A program made the position numbers and the translations under genes. Shown one piece after another: positions 6,906 through 14,327 of a DNA stretch of 17,650 nt. Source of the stretch: Spirochaetaceae bacterium. Its GTDB lineage: Bacteria; Spirochaetota; Spirochaetia; Treponematales; Breznakiellaceae. The stretch is from the NCBI GenBank assembly GCA_031288215.1, contig JAITRV010000125.1:1-17650 (forward strand). Direction: 5' to 3'. The notes under the pieces are model-generated. The model saw nothing but the letters and a program-made list of their open reading frames with translations. It made no database searches and was not told where the DNA came from. Numbering within the stretch: the stretch's first letter is position 1; every line of letters starts with the position of its first letter.

Positions 6906-8333
6906 TTATTCCCGGCGCCACAGGGTACCGGTAGGGCCGTCTTCCAACATTATTCCCCGGCACTTCAAGGTATCCCGAATCCTATCCGCCGTCGCAAAAT
7001 CCTTCCGCTTCTTCGCCTCCTTCCGTTCCGTGATAAGCGCCTCGATCTCCCGTACCTCCTCCGGGTCCTCCTCCGCTTTCCCCTCAATGCCCTTTTCCAG
7101 TCCAAGTCCCAGGACCCGGTCCATGTCAAAGGCTACGGCCAGGGCGTCGCCGGGGGGGAGCGCCGGATCCCGAAGAAGGGTCCAGAGGCCCGCCAGGGCC
7201 TTGGGGGTGGAGAGGTCCTCATCCAGAGCCGTATCAAAGGCCCCGCGATATTCCCAGGCCTTCCCCTCAAAAGAACCATCCCCGGCGCCGGCGGCCTTAT
7301 CCGCCAGGGAGCGGATCTTTTCGAGCAGAGACCGCCGGGCGTTTCGGGCGCCCTCCAGGGCATCAAAGGAAAATTGCAGTTGGCTCCGGTAATGCCCCCC
7401 CAGGAGGAAGTACCGGTAATCCAGGGGATCATACCCGGCTTCCGTCAGGGCTTGCAGGGTGAGAAAGCCCCCGGCGGATTTTGACATCTTCCCTTTATCC
7501 ATAACGATGAATTCGTTGTGGATCCAGTACCGCACCCAGGGGTGGAGTCCTGTGGCGGCTTCACTTTGGGCGATTTCGTTGGTATGGTGGATGGGGATAT
7601 GATCGATCCCCCCGGCGTGGATATCGAACTGCTCCCCCAGATATTTGATACTCATGGCGGAACATTCGATATGCCAGCCCGGATAGCCCCTGCCCCAGGG
7701 GCTGTCCCAGACCAGGGCTTGGTTCTCAAATTTGCTCTTGGTAAACCAGAGCACAAAATCCTGGGGGTTCCGTTTGTTCTTATCCACCCCTACCCCGAGG
7801 CGGGCCCCCGCCCGGAGTTCCTCGGGCCGGATCAGGGCCAGTTCCCCGTAGCCCGGGAAGCGGCTCACGTCGAAGTAGAGGTTCCCCCCGGCGGAATAGG
7901 TAAACCCCCGATCCGCTATCCGCCGGATAAGATCGATCATATCGCCGATATGATCCGTGGCCTTACAGATCACCGTGGGAGGATCGATGTTCAGGCGGCG
8001 CGTATCGTTAAAAAAGGCCTGACTGTAAAAATCGGCGATTTCCAGGACCCCTTTGCCCCGTTCCTCGGCACTTTTTACCATTTTATCATCGCCGCTGTCG
8101 TTATCCCCGGAAAGATGCCCCACATCGGTGATGTTCATCACATAGTTTACCCGGAAACCCCGGCGCTTGAGGGTTTTTACCAGGAGGTCGTGGAGGACAT
8201 AGGCCCGGAGGTTCCCGATATGGGCATAATTGTAGACCGTGGGACCGCAGCCGTAAAATCCGACCTGGCCGGGGGTAATCGGTTCAAAGGTTTGCAATTC
8301 CCGTCCCAGGGTGTTGTATAACGTAAAGGCCAT
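6906..8333 (-). CDS. cysS: Cysteinyl-tRNA synthetase
   Basis: This 475-residue protein matches the usual length of the family. It has the zinc and substrate motif YGCGPTVYNYAHIGN, with Cys29 and the HIGN signature at 38-41, a later ECSAMS and HHTNE that complete the zinc site, and the KMSKS loop (MDKGKMSKSAGG). The C-terminal tRNA-binding part ends TGTLWRR. It charges tRNA-Cys with cysteine in the cytoplasm. ATG 8333 has GGCGGAG upstream at good distance. It is the first gene of the minus-strand block and diverges from murB across 88 bases. Confidence 0.97.
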   Translation of the reverse strand: MAFTLYNTLGRELQTFEPITPGQVGFYGCGPTVYNYAHIGNLRAYVLHDLLVKTLKRRGFRVNYVMNITDVGHLSGDNDSGDDKMVKSAEERGKGVLEIADFYSQAFFNDTRRLNIDPPTVICKATDHIGDMIDLIRRIADRGFTYSAGGNLYFDVSRFPGYGELALIRPEELRAGARLGVGVDKNKRNPQDFVLWFTKSKFENQALVWDSPWGRGYPGWHIECSAMSIKYLGEQFDIHAGGIDHIPIHHTNEIAQSEAATGLHPWVRYWIHNEFIVMDKGKMSKSAGGFLTLQALTEAGYDPLDYRYFLLGGHYRSQLQFSFDALEGARNARRSLLEKIRSLADKAAGAGDGSFEGKAWEYRGAFDTALDEDLSTPKALAGLWTLLRDPALPPGDALAVAFDMDRVLGLGLEKGIEGKAEEDPEEVREIEALITERKEAKKRKDFATADRIRDTLKCRGIMLEDGPTGTLWRRE

Positions 8334-8356
8334 AGAAACTCCGCCGAAAAATCAAT

Positions 8357-8386
8357 ATAATAAAACAATTTCATCGAACGAAACAA
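8357..8386 (-). promoter_or_regulatory. Candidate cysS promoter
   Basis: On the minus strand, TTGTTT (8386-8381), an 18-base spacer and TATTAT (8362-8357) predict a start near 8350, about 17 bases before the cysS ATG. An 11-base direct repeat lies over its -35 side. A second TATAAT on the minus strand (8403-8398) lacks a good -35 partner. Confidence 0.4.
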
Positions 8387-8396
8387 TCGAACGAAA
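8373..8396. repeat. Direct repeat between cysS and murB
   Basis: ATCGAACGAAA occurs twice, at 8373-8383 and 8386-8396, with a 13-base period. The copies surround the -35 box of the candidate cysS promoter and lie 26 bases before the murB start. This could be an operator; no known regulator's consensus is recognised. Confidence 0.5.
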
Positions 8397-8421
8397 AATT
8401 ATACAACCGAAGGCCATGCTT

Positions 8422-9399
8422 ATGTCTACCATACGAGAATTACTGGAAAAAATCAATACGGAAAAGGGCTTTACCGGCATTATTCGTTATAATGAACCCA
8501 TGGCGGCTCATACCACCCTCCGCGTCGGGGGCCCCGCGGATGCCTGGGTCCGGCCCGAGGGGGACGGCTTCCCCGGCTATGCGGCGGCCCTCCTCCGGGA
8601 GGCCCGGGCCCGGGGGGTCCCGGTCTTTATCCTGGGCGGGGGGGCAAACCTGGTGGCGGCCGACCGGGGCATCCGGGGGATAGTCCTGGACACCTCCGGC
8701 TGGACCGGCTGTGCGGCGGAGCCGGGGGTACCGGACCTGTGGGTCCGGTCCGGTACCCCCGTGGAGGCCCTGACCGCGGCGGCGGCGGAACAGGGCCTCG
8801 GGGGGCTTGAGTTCCTGGCGGGGATGCCCGGTTCTGCCGGAGGGGCGGTGTGGATGAACGCCCGCTGTTACGGGTCTTCCGTTTCGGATGTCCTGGCGGA
8901 GGCCGAATTCCTCGATGAATCCCTGGAATTCCGCTCCGCCCCCATGAGGGCGGAAGATTTTTCCTATAAGCGGAGCCCCTTTCAAACGCGGCGGGATTTG
9001 ATCCTCTCCGTCCGGTTCCGCCTGAGAGAGCGGCCCCCCGCCGAGATCCTCCGGGAGATGGAGGGGTACCGCCGGGACCGGGAGGAGAAGGGGCATTACC
9101 GTTTCCCCTCGGCGGGGTCGGCCTTTAAGAACAACCAGGACTTCGGGAAGCCCACGGGGAAGATCATCGACGAACTGGGGCTGCGGGGCTTGCGGATCGG
9201 GGGGGCGGCGGTGGCGGATTACCACGGCAATATCATCATCAATACCGGAGGCGCCCGGGCGGCGGATATCCGCGCCCTGGTGGAGACCCTCCGGGAGAAG
9301 GTCCGTTCCTCCCTGGGCATACTCCTGGAACCGGAAATCCTCTTTGTGGGGGACTGGCCCCCCCCTCCGCCCCCGGAGGGGGTTCTCTTGAAACGGTAA
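8422..9399 (+). CDS. murB: UDP-N-acetylenolpyruvoylglucosamine reductase
   Basis: A 325-residue flavoenzyme that reduces UDP-GlcNAc-enolpyruvate to UDP-MurNAc in peptidoglycan synthesis. FAD-domain motifs are ILGGGANLV and GMPGSAGGAVWMNARCYG. The substrate domain has FPSAGSAFKNN, with the proton-donor Ser233, and LEPEILFVG, with the expected catalytic Glu305. At the usual YRxS motif the sequence is SYKRSPF, so the Arg position is Lys183. I chose ATG 8422 because GAAGG (8409-8413) is eight bases upstream; ATG 8416 is too close. The gene is very GC-rich (a 60-base sample near 8550 counts 80%). Its 3' end codes for a proline run, WPPPPPPEG. Confidence 0.95.
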   Translation: MSTIRELLEKINTEKGFTGIIRYNEPMAAHTTLRVGGPADAWVRPEGDGFPGYAAALLREARARGVPVFILGGGANLVAADRGIRGIVLDTSGWTGCAAEPGVPDLWVRSGTPVEALTAAAAEQGLGGLEFLAGMPGSAGGAVWMNARCYGSSVSDVLAEAEFLDESLEFRSAPMRAEDFSYKRSPFQTRRDLILSVRFRLRERPPAEILREMEGYRRDREEKGHYRFPSAGSAFKNNQDFGKPTGKIIDELGLRGLRIGGAAVADYHGNIIINTGGARAADIRALVETLREKVRSSLGILLEPEILFVGDWPPPPPPEGVLLKR

Positions 9400-9456
9400 G
9401 GGTCCCCACCGTTATGGCCGGCGGCTCCGTTGGCATCTACCCCCTCTCCGCCGGCC
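9361..9456 (+). terminator. Two GC-rich inverted repeats at the murB 3' end
   Basis: CCCCCTCC (9361-9368) pairs with GGAGGGGG (9375-9382) inside the last murB codons and is followed by TTCTCTT. A second pair, GGCCGGCGG (9416-9424) and CCGCCGGCC (9448-9456), lies after the stop. Neither has a clean T-run, so they are only candidate terminators or pause sites. Confidence 0.3.
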
Positions 9457-9469
9457 TTGCTCGGGGTCA

Positions 9470-9499
9470 TTGACAAATCGGGAACGGGGTTCTTATACT
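9470..9499 (+). promoter_or_regulatory. Near-consensus sigma-70 promoter for the cNMP-domain regulator
   Basis: TTGACA (9470-9475), an 18-base spacer and TATACT (9494-9499) predict a start near 9506 and a leader of about 32 bases containing GAGGGAG before ATG 9538. Confidence 0.65.
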
Positions 9500-9537
9500 G
9501 GTAATCGGTTCATAACGTTCATACTACGAGGGAGTGC

Positions 9538-10770
9538 ATGTCCAATCATCTGCAATTATCCTTTGTGAATTTTAAAAAGGGTGCCTATATTATGATGGAG
9601 GGTAGAGAAGATACCGACCGCTTCTTTATTATACGCCAGGGAAAGGTGCGGATCTTCAAGAAAGTGGAGGTGGTGGCGGAAGGACGGGGCAATATCTTAG
9701 GGCCGGGGGATTTTTTTGGAGTCATCACGGCCATGTCCTCCCATAACCATATTGAAACCGCCCAGGCCCTTACCGATTCGGTGTTGATATCGGTCAGAAA
9801 GGACCAATACGTTGCCCTGATTCAGAACAATACCCCGGTGGCGATGAAGATTATCCTTCAGTTCTCCCAGCGGATGCGATACCTGGACGAAGTCCTGACG
9901 CGGCTTACCCTGAAGAACCTCGCTGAGGACCATCCCGCCCATCTCTATGACGTGGGAGAGTACTACGCCGCCCGGAACCAGTATAACCAGGCATACTATG
10001 CCTATCATCAGTATATAATGTACTGTCCCCAGGGAGAAAAGGTGCAGACGGCCCGGGGACAAATGATGAAGATGGCCCCCTATGTGAATGGGTTACAATT
10101 CTCCTTTGGCCCGGAAGAATCGACCCGTTCTTATGGCCGGGATACCATGATCTTCTCCGAAGCGGAGCCCGGGGATGAGCTGTACATCATCCGGAAAGGG
10201 GCGGTTAAGATCGTCAAGATCGTGGATAACCAGGAGGTCCTCCTGGCGGTCCTGAAAGAGGGGGATATCTTTGGGGAAATGGCCCTGTTGGAATCCAAAC
10301 TCCGGTCGGCCAGTGCCGTGGCCTATGAGGATTGCGAACTCCTGGCGATTAACCGGATCAACTTTGAACGGATGGTGGGAACCCAGCCCCAGATCATTGC
10401 CCGGCTTACGACCCTCCTCTCGGAGCGGATCTGGTTCATCTATAAACAACTGGCCAACACCCTGATCAAGAATCCCCTGGGGAGGATGTATGACGCGCTG
10501 CTGATTCAGCTTGAAAAGAACCGGGTTTCCATGAAAAACTTCGGAAGATATACCTTTGATTTCGGCCCCCAGGAACTGCTCAACATGGTGGGGCTTTCCG
10601 GAACCGAGGGGAACGCGGTGCTGTGGAAGCTGCTGGAAAACCGGCGGATCAATGTACTCGAGGATAAGTTACAGGTAGAGGATATTTCTGAAATCCAGCG
10701 GCAGACTGAATATTACCGGAAGCTGCAAGGGTTTGAAAAAGCCCGGCACGCGGCGGACCGCCGGGCATAG
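9538..10770 (+). CDS. Two-domain cyclic-nucleotide-binding regulator (Crp/Fnr-like)
   Basis: A 410-residue protein with four parts. Residues ~10-120 form a first cNMP-binding fold. Residues ~130-175 are a TPR-like helical linker (YDVGEYYAARNQYNQAYYAYH). Residues ~185-305 form a second cNMP-binding fold. Residues ~310-395 look like a winged helix of the Crp type (FGPQELLNMVGLSGTEGNA, then VLWKLLENRRI). The second fold keeps the phosphate cassette FGEMALLESKLRSASA with Glu247 and Arg256. The first has FFGVITAMSSHNHIETA at that place, without the Glu and Arg, so it probably does not bind cAMP or cGMP. Crp is usually ~210 residues with one such fold. It may be a DNA-binding regulator or a signalling adaptor; the ligand is unknown. 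Confidence 0.8.
   Translation: MSNHLQLSFVNFKKGAYIMMEGREDTDRFFIIRQGKVRIFKKVEVVAEGRGNILGPGDFFGVITAMSSHNHIETAQALTDSVLISVRKDQYVALIQNNTPVAMKIILQFSQRMRYLDEVLTRLTLKNLAEDHPAHLYDVGEYYAARNQYNQAYYAYHQYIMYCPQGEKVQTARGQMMKMAPYVNGLQFSFGPEESTRSYGRDTMIFSEAEPGDELYIIRKGAVKIVKIVDNQEVLLAVLKEGDIFGEMALLESKLRSASAVAYEDCELLAINRINFERMVGTQPQIIARLTTLLSERIWFIYKQLANTLIKNPLGRMYDALLIQLEKNRVSMKNFGRYTFDFGPQELLNMVGLSGTEGNAVLWKLLENRRINVLEDKLQVEDISEIQRQTEYYRKLQGFEKARHAADRRA
10741..10766 (+). terminator. Inverted repeat at the end of the regulator gene
   Basis: GCCCGGC (10741-10747) pairs with GCCGGGC (10760-10766) across a 12-base loop, overlapping the final codons. The only T-run is TTTT at 10775-10778, so termination is uncertain. 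Confidence 0.3.
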
Positions 10771-10818
10771 GCCCTTTTACGGATCGCAAAATCCGCCGAT
10801 ACTAAAATGAGGAATAGG

Positions 10819-11424
10819 ATGATATTCACCAAAGGGATCGCGAAAGGGATCGCGTATTGTTTGGTCCTGGGGGGCTTGCTCTTGGCCGCCCCGGTACCGG
10901 CTCAGACCGGGGGAGCGGGGGATGCGGCCCCGGTGGATGCGGAGGAGCCCGGCGGGGAGGGGCAGCTCCCCCGGAGTTTCCGGGGGATATCCCTGGGAAT
11001 GGGGCTTGAGGATTTGAAAAGCGCCCTGGCGGAGGATGGACTTTTCCACTTCCGGGGGGACCGGGATGTCTCCTTCCTTCCCCGGCAAGATCAGAGCCTC
11101 GTGGAGACCACGGGTTTTTCCTTCATCCGCCGGGCCTTCTTCCAACTCCGGGAGGGGGAGGTCTTCATCATGGCCTTTTCCCTGGACCCGGCCCTGATCG
11201 ATCACTATTCGATATTCACCAATTTTGTCAAGAAATACGGAGCCCCCCAGCGGCTGGATCCGAGCCAGGCGGTTTGGGAGTCCGCCGATACCAGGATCGC
11301 CCTGGAACGGCCCCTGACGGTGAAATACATCGACCGGAGGGTATTTGCCGACATCATCGGGGAATCCTCGGTGAAGGAATCCGGGGAGGTTTTTGCCCGG
11401 GAGGAGTTCCTCCGTGGTTTCTAA
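10819..11424 (+). CDS. Exported hypothetical protein
   Basis: About 201 residues from ATG 10819, chosen because GAGGA lies five to six bases upstream; ATG 10807 adds four residues but has no such site. A clear Sec signal peptide ends PVPA|Q (residue 28). The mature part starts with a low-complexity Gly/Ala/Glu stretch, then FRGISLGMGLEDLKSALAED, which resembles exported proteins that begin with a short GISLGMS-type repeat unit. A later segment is FTNFVKKYGAPQRLDPSQAVWE. I do not recognise a named family. Its 3' end overlaps the DUF192 gene by 11 bases, so the two are probably translated together. A weak promoter (TTTACG 10776, GATACT 10798) may lie just upstream. Confidence 0.75.
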   Translation: MIFTKGIAKGIAYCLVLGGLLLAAPVPAQTGGAGDAAPVDAEEPGGEGQLPRSFRGISLGMGLEDLKSALAEDGLFHFRGDRDVSFLPRQDQSLVETTGFSFIRRAFFQLREGEVFIMAFSLDPALIDHYSIFTNFVKKYGAPQRLDPSQAVWESADTRIALERPLTVKYIDRRVFADIIGESSVKESGEVFAREEFLRGF

Positions 11425-11938
11425 GCCCCCTCCCGCCGGGGGCCGCCGGGGCAGCTTCCGGTACCGGCGGCGCCTTACCGTCCTGACGGCCCTCTTCGTC
11501 TTTACCGGGGCTCTGGCCTGTACCCCTTCGGAGCAGCGGCTGGAACAGCGGCAACTGATCCTGGAAAAAGCCGGGGGCGGGGAGGTGTCCATCCGGGCGG
11601 AAATCGCCCGGACCGACGAAGATCGGGCCCGGGGCCTCATGTACCGGAAACAGCTTCCCGACGGGGAGGGGATGCTCTTCGTCTTTGACCGGGACCGGAT
11701 CCTCAGTTTCTGGATGAAGGACACCGTGATCCCCCTCTCCATCGCCTTCATCGGCTATAACGGCCGGATCCTGGAGATCCGGGATATGCAGCCCCGGGAT
11801 CTTTCCTCGATCCGGTCCGGCAGGGCCGCCCGTTATGCCTTGGAGGTGCCCCAGGGCTGGTTTGACCGGGTCGGCATTACCGCCGGGGACCGGCTTATCC
11901 TGGATTTTGAGGGGTCTATGGGGCCTATGGGGCCTTAA
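11414..11938 (+). CDS. DUF192 lipoprotein
   Basis: A 174-residue protein starting at GTG 11414, which has GGAGGAG about eight bases upstream. The N-terminus is Arg-rich (RRGSFRYRRR), then a hydrophobic run with lipobox ALAC (Cys36), so it is probably a membrane-anchored lipoprotein. Residues ~55-170 form a DUF192 domain with the signature ARGLMYRKQLPDGEGMLFVF, then SFWMKDTVIPLSIAF and YALEVPQGWFDRVGI. The family is small, usually exported and of unknown biochemical role. It overlaps the upstream exported protein gene by 11 bases. A TTG start at 11393 would add seven residues but has a poorer ribosome site. Confidence 0.9.
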   Translation: MVSKPPPAGGRRGSFRYRRRLTVLTALFVFTGALACTPSEQRLEQRQLILEKAGGGEVSIRAEIARTDEDRARGLMYRKQLPDGEGMLFVFDRDRILSFWMKDTVIPLSIAFIGYNGRILEIRDMQPRDLSSIRSGRAARYALEVPQGWFDRVGITAGDRLILDFEGSMGPMGP

Positions 11939-11979
11939 ACCGGAGTCCCCCGGAAATTGTCGAATCCTTCGGGGCTTAC

Positions 11980-12008
11980 TTGACATAGCAAATTAATAAA
12001 TTCATAAT
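11980..12008 (+). promoter_or_regulatory. Strong sigma-70 promoter for the hydrogenase-like chemoreceptor
   Basis: TTGACA (11980-11985), a 17-base spacer and CATAAT (12003-12008) in AT-rich DNA predict a start near 12015. The leader to ATG 12143 would be about 128 bases and holds an inverted repeat, CCTTCGT (12038-12044) with ACGAAGG (12079-12085). Confidence 0.65.
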
Positions 12009-12142
12009 AAATGAAAGATAATTTTTTGATTGAGTGTCCTTCGTGTCATGCCCCAGAGGCCTGTAGTGTTTCATAGATACGAAGGTTATGTAAAAATAAG
12101 TGCGTAACAGGATAATTTTGCGGATTAAAGAGGGGTGCACTT

Positions 12143-14239
12143 ATGAAGAAAAACGAGTTAACGCCGGTCATCAGGGTTGATCCGGAAAAATGCGTGAACT
12201 GTCATGCCTGTATCGCCGCGTGTCCGGTAAAATACTGCAACAACGGCGCCGGGGACAAAGTAACCATAAACCACCAGCTTTGTATCGGCTGCGGAAGCTG
12301 TGTCCATGCCTGCACCCACCACGCCCGCCTCATCGTAGATGACTCCGGGGAATTCTTCAAAGCCCTGGACAAGCGGGAACGGATCATCGCCATTGTTGCT
12401 CCGGCGGTGGCTTCCAATTTTCCCGGCCGCTATCTCAACCTGAACGGCTATCTGAAATCCCGGGGGGTAGAGGCGGTTTTCGATGTGAGTTTCGGCGCGG
12501 AACTCACCGTTTTTTCATATCTGCGGTATATAAAGGATCATCGGCCCAGCTTCTGCATATCCCAGCCCTGTCCCGCCATCGTTACCTATATCGAAATCTA
12601 CCATCCGGAACTCCTCCCCTATCTGGCCCCGGCGGACAGCCCCATGTTGCATATCATGAAAATGATCCGGGAATACCATCCCCAATACCGGAATCATAAG
12701 ATCGCGGTCCTCTCCCCCTGTATTGCCAAGCGGCGGGAATTCGACGAGACGGAGATAGGGGATTTTAACGTTACCTTTATTGCCCTCTATGAATACTTGA
12801 AAAATCAGGGGGTGGACCTCGCCTCGTTCAAGGCGCTCGACTACGACAATCCCCCGGCGGAACGGGGGGTAACCTTCTCCATGCCCGGGGGGCTCCTCAT
12901 TACCGCGGAACGGGACAGCCCCGGCATCGGACGGGTAACCCGGAAGATCGAAGGGGTCCATACGATTTACCCCTACCTGGCGGATGTGGCGAATACCATA
13001 AGAGCCGGGGGCGGCGGGAATGGGGAACTGCCCCTCCTGGTGGATTGCCTGAACTGCGAAAGGGGCTGCAATGGGGGAACGGGGACCCGGAACAGTGAAA
13101 CCCCCATGGACATCCTGGAGGCCCCGATCTGGAGACGCCGGGCCGAGATGGAGGCGAAATACGGCGGATCGAAATCCGCGGAAAAGAATCAAAAAAACGT
13201 TTTTAAGGTTCTTGCCCATTACTGGAAAAAGGGCCTTTACGACCGTTCCTACCAGGACTTTTCTAAAAACTATACCATTAGCATACCGAAGGAGCAGGAA
13301 CTCACGGAGGTTTATAAAAAACTGCGGAAATACGGCCCCGGGGATATCTATGACTGTAACACCTGCGGTTACGGGACCTGTTACGGCATGGCGGTAGCGG
13401 TTTTTAACGATCTTAACCGGCCGGAGAATTGCCACCACTACGATCTTTCCCTCATTGAGGAGGATAGGGAAACCATAGAGACCCTCAATAAAAACCTCGG
13501 CGGCCAGGTTGATAGATCTTTAAGCTTTATGAAGGGTATCAACGACCTCATTAATACCCTGAATGAACAGATTATGAAGCAGGCTTCCGCCATTGAGGAA
13601 TCCTCCGCGGCCATTGAGCAGATGATGGCGACCATCAACAATACCGCAACGATGGCCCAAAAGAAGCAGTCGGCCATTCAGGACCTGGTGGAGGATATGG
13701 AACAGGGCCGGGCATCCATGCGACAAACGATTGAAGCGGTGGGAACCATCACCAGGGGGGTGGAAGGGGTCGGCGCCACCATCAAGGTGATCAGCGGCAT
13801 CGCCGCCAATACCAACCTGCTTTCGATGAATGCCGCCATTGAGGCGGCCCATGCCGGGGATGCGGGGAGGGGCTTCGCGGTAGTGGCCGGTGAAATTCGC
13901 CGGCTGTCCGAGACGACCCGGGAGAATTCCCGGAATATCGCCAATACCCTCACCGGCGTCATCGACGGCATAAAGGCCACCACCGACCGTTCCTCCGCCA
14001 CCGATACGCTCATCAACACCATGGCGGAGGAGATCAACGGCTTTGCCCTGACCATGACGGAGCTTATCAACAGCCTGGGGGAACTATCCATCGGAAGCCG
14101 GGAAATCACCACTGCCCTGGTCCTTCTGCGGGAGAACGCGGAGGCCATAAAGGACGGCTATCATGATATGATGAATAAGACCCGGGAACTTGAAACATCC
14201 ATGGAACTCATCACCGAGATGAGCGAGGCGGAAGCGTAA
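12143..14239 (+). CDS. Soluble chemoreceptor with [FeFe]-hydrogenase-like sensor domain
   Basis: This 698-residue protein has four parts. Residues 13-62 form a two-cluster ferredoxin domain (Cys17, 20, 23, 27 and Cys47, 50, 53, 57). Residues ~70-315 form an [FeFe]-hydrogenase catalytic fold with H-cluster cysteines in SQPCPA (Cys143), SPCIAK (Cys193) and CERGCNGG (Cys305, Cys309). Residues ~395-435 carry another Fe-S motif, C-x2-C-x4-C-x16-C (Cys405, 408, 413, 430; NRPENCHHY). Residues ~440-695 form a methyl-accepting chemotaxis signalling domain with the hairpin tip NTNLLSMNAAIEAAHAGD, then GRGFAVVAGEI. There is no signal peptide or membrane helix. The expected role is to sense H2 or redox state and signal to CheA/CheW. 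GAGGGG lies seven bases before ATG 12143. Related hydrogenase-type sensors are known in termite-gut treponemes. Confidence 0.9.
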   Translation: MKKNELTPVIRVDPEKCVNCHACIAACPVKYCNNGAGDKVTINHQLCIGCGSCVHACTHHARLIVDDSGEFFKALDKRERIIAIVAPAVASNFPGRYLNLNGYLKSRGVEAVFDVSFGAELTVFSYLRYIKDHRPSFCISQPCPAIVTYIEIYHPELLPYLAPADSPMLHIMKMIREYHPQYRNHKIAVLSPCIAKRREFDETEIGDFNVTFIALYEYLKNQGVDLASFKALDYDNPPAERGVTFSMPGGLLITAERDSPGIGRVTRKIEGVHTIYPYLADVANTIRAGGGGNGELPLLVDCLNCERGCNGGTGTRNSETPMDILEAPIWRRRAEMEAKYGGSKSAEKNQKNVFKVLAHYWKKGLYDRSYQDFSKNYTISIPKEQELTEVYKKLRKYGPGDIYDCNTCGYGTCYGMAVAVFNDLNRPENCHHYDLSLIEEDRETIETLNKNLGGQVDRSLSFMKGINDLINTLNEQIMKQASAIEESSAAIEQMMATINNTATMAQKKQSAIQDLVEDMEQGRASMRQTIEAVGTITRGVEGVGATIKVISGIAANTNLLSMNAAIEAAHAGDAGRGFAVVAGEIRRLSETTRENSRNIANTLTGVIDGIKATTDRSSATDTLINTMAEEINGFALTMTELINSLGELSIGSREITTALVLLRENAEAIKDGYHDMMNKTRELETSMELITEMSEAEA

Positions 14240-14288
14240 CGGGAGACCCGGGGGTTCATCGTCCAATGGGTGCGGTGGACAGGGCCTA

Positions 14289-14317
14289 TTGACGCGGGAG
14301 CCCCGGACTGATAGAAT
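14289..14317 (+). promoter_or_regulatory. Promoter placed almost on the bactofilin start codon
   Basis: TTGACG (14289-14294), a 17-base spacer and TAGAAT (14312-14317) predict a start near 14323-14325, only a few bases before ATG 14328. No Shine-Dalgarno sequence is visible in this stretch. Confidence 0.5.
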
Positions 14318-14327
14318 TTATAGTATT

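Noticed and set aside
8311..8421. Upstream extension of MurB into the cysS start
   Set aside because: The extra residues show no MurB feature and overlap cysS; a good ribosome site supports ATG 8422.
12011..12076. A 21-codon ORF in the leader of the chemoreceptor gene with a CPSCH motif (ECPSCHAPEACS)
   Set aside because: Its ATG lies slightly upstream of the predicted transcription start and has no ribosome site, so translation is unlikely.
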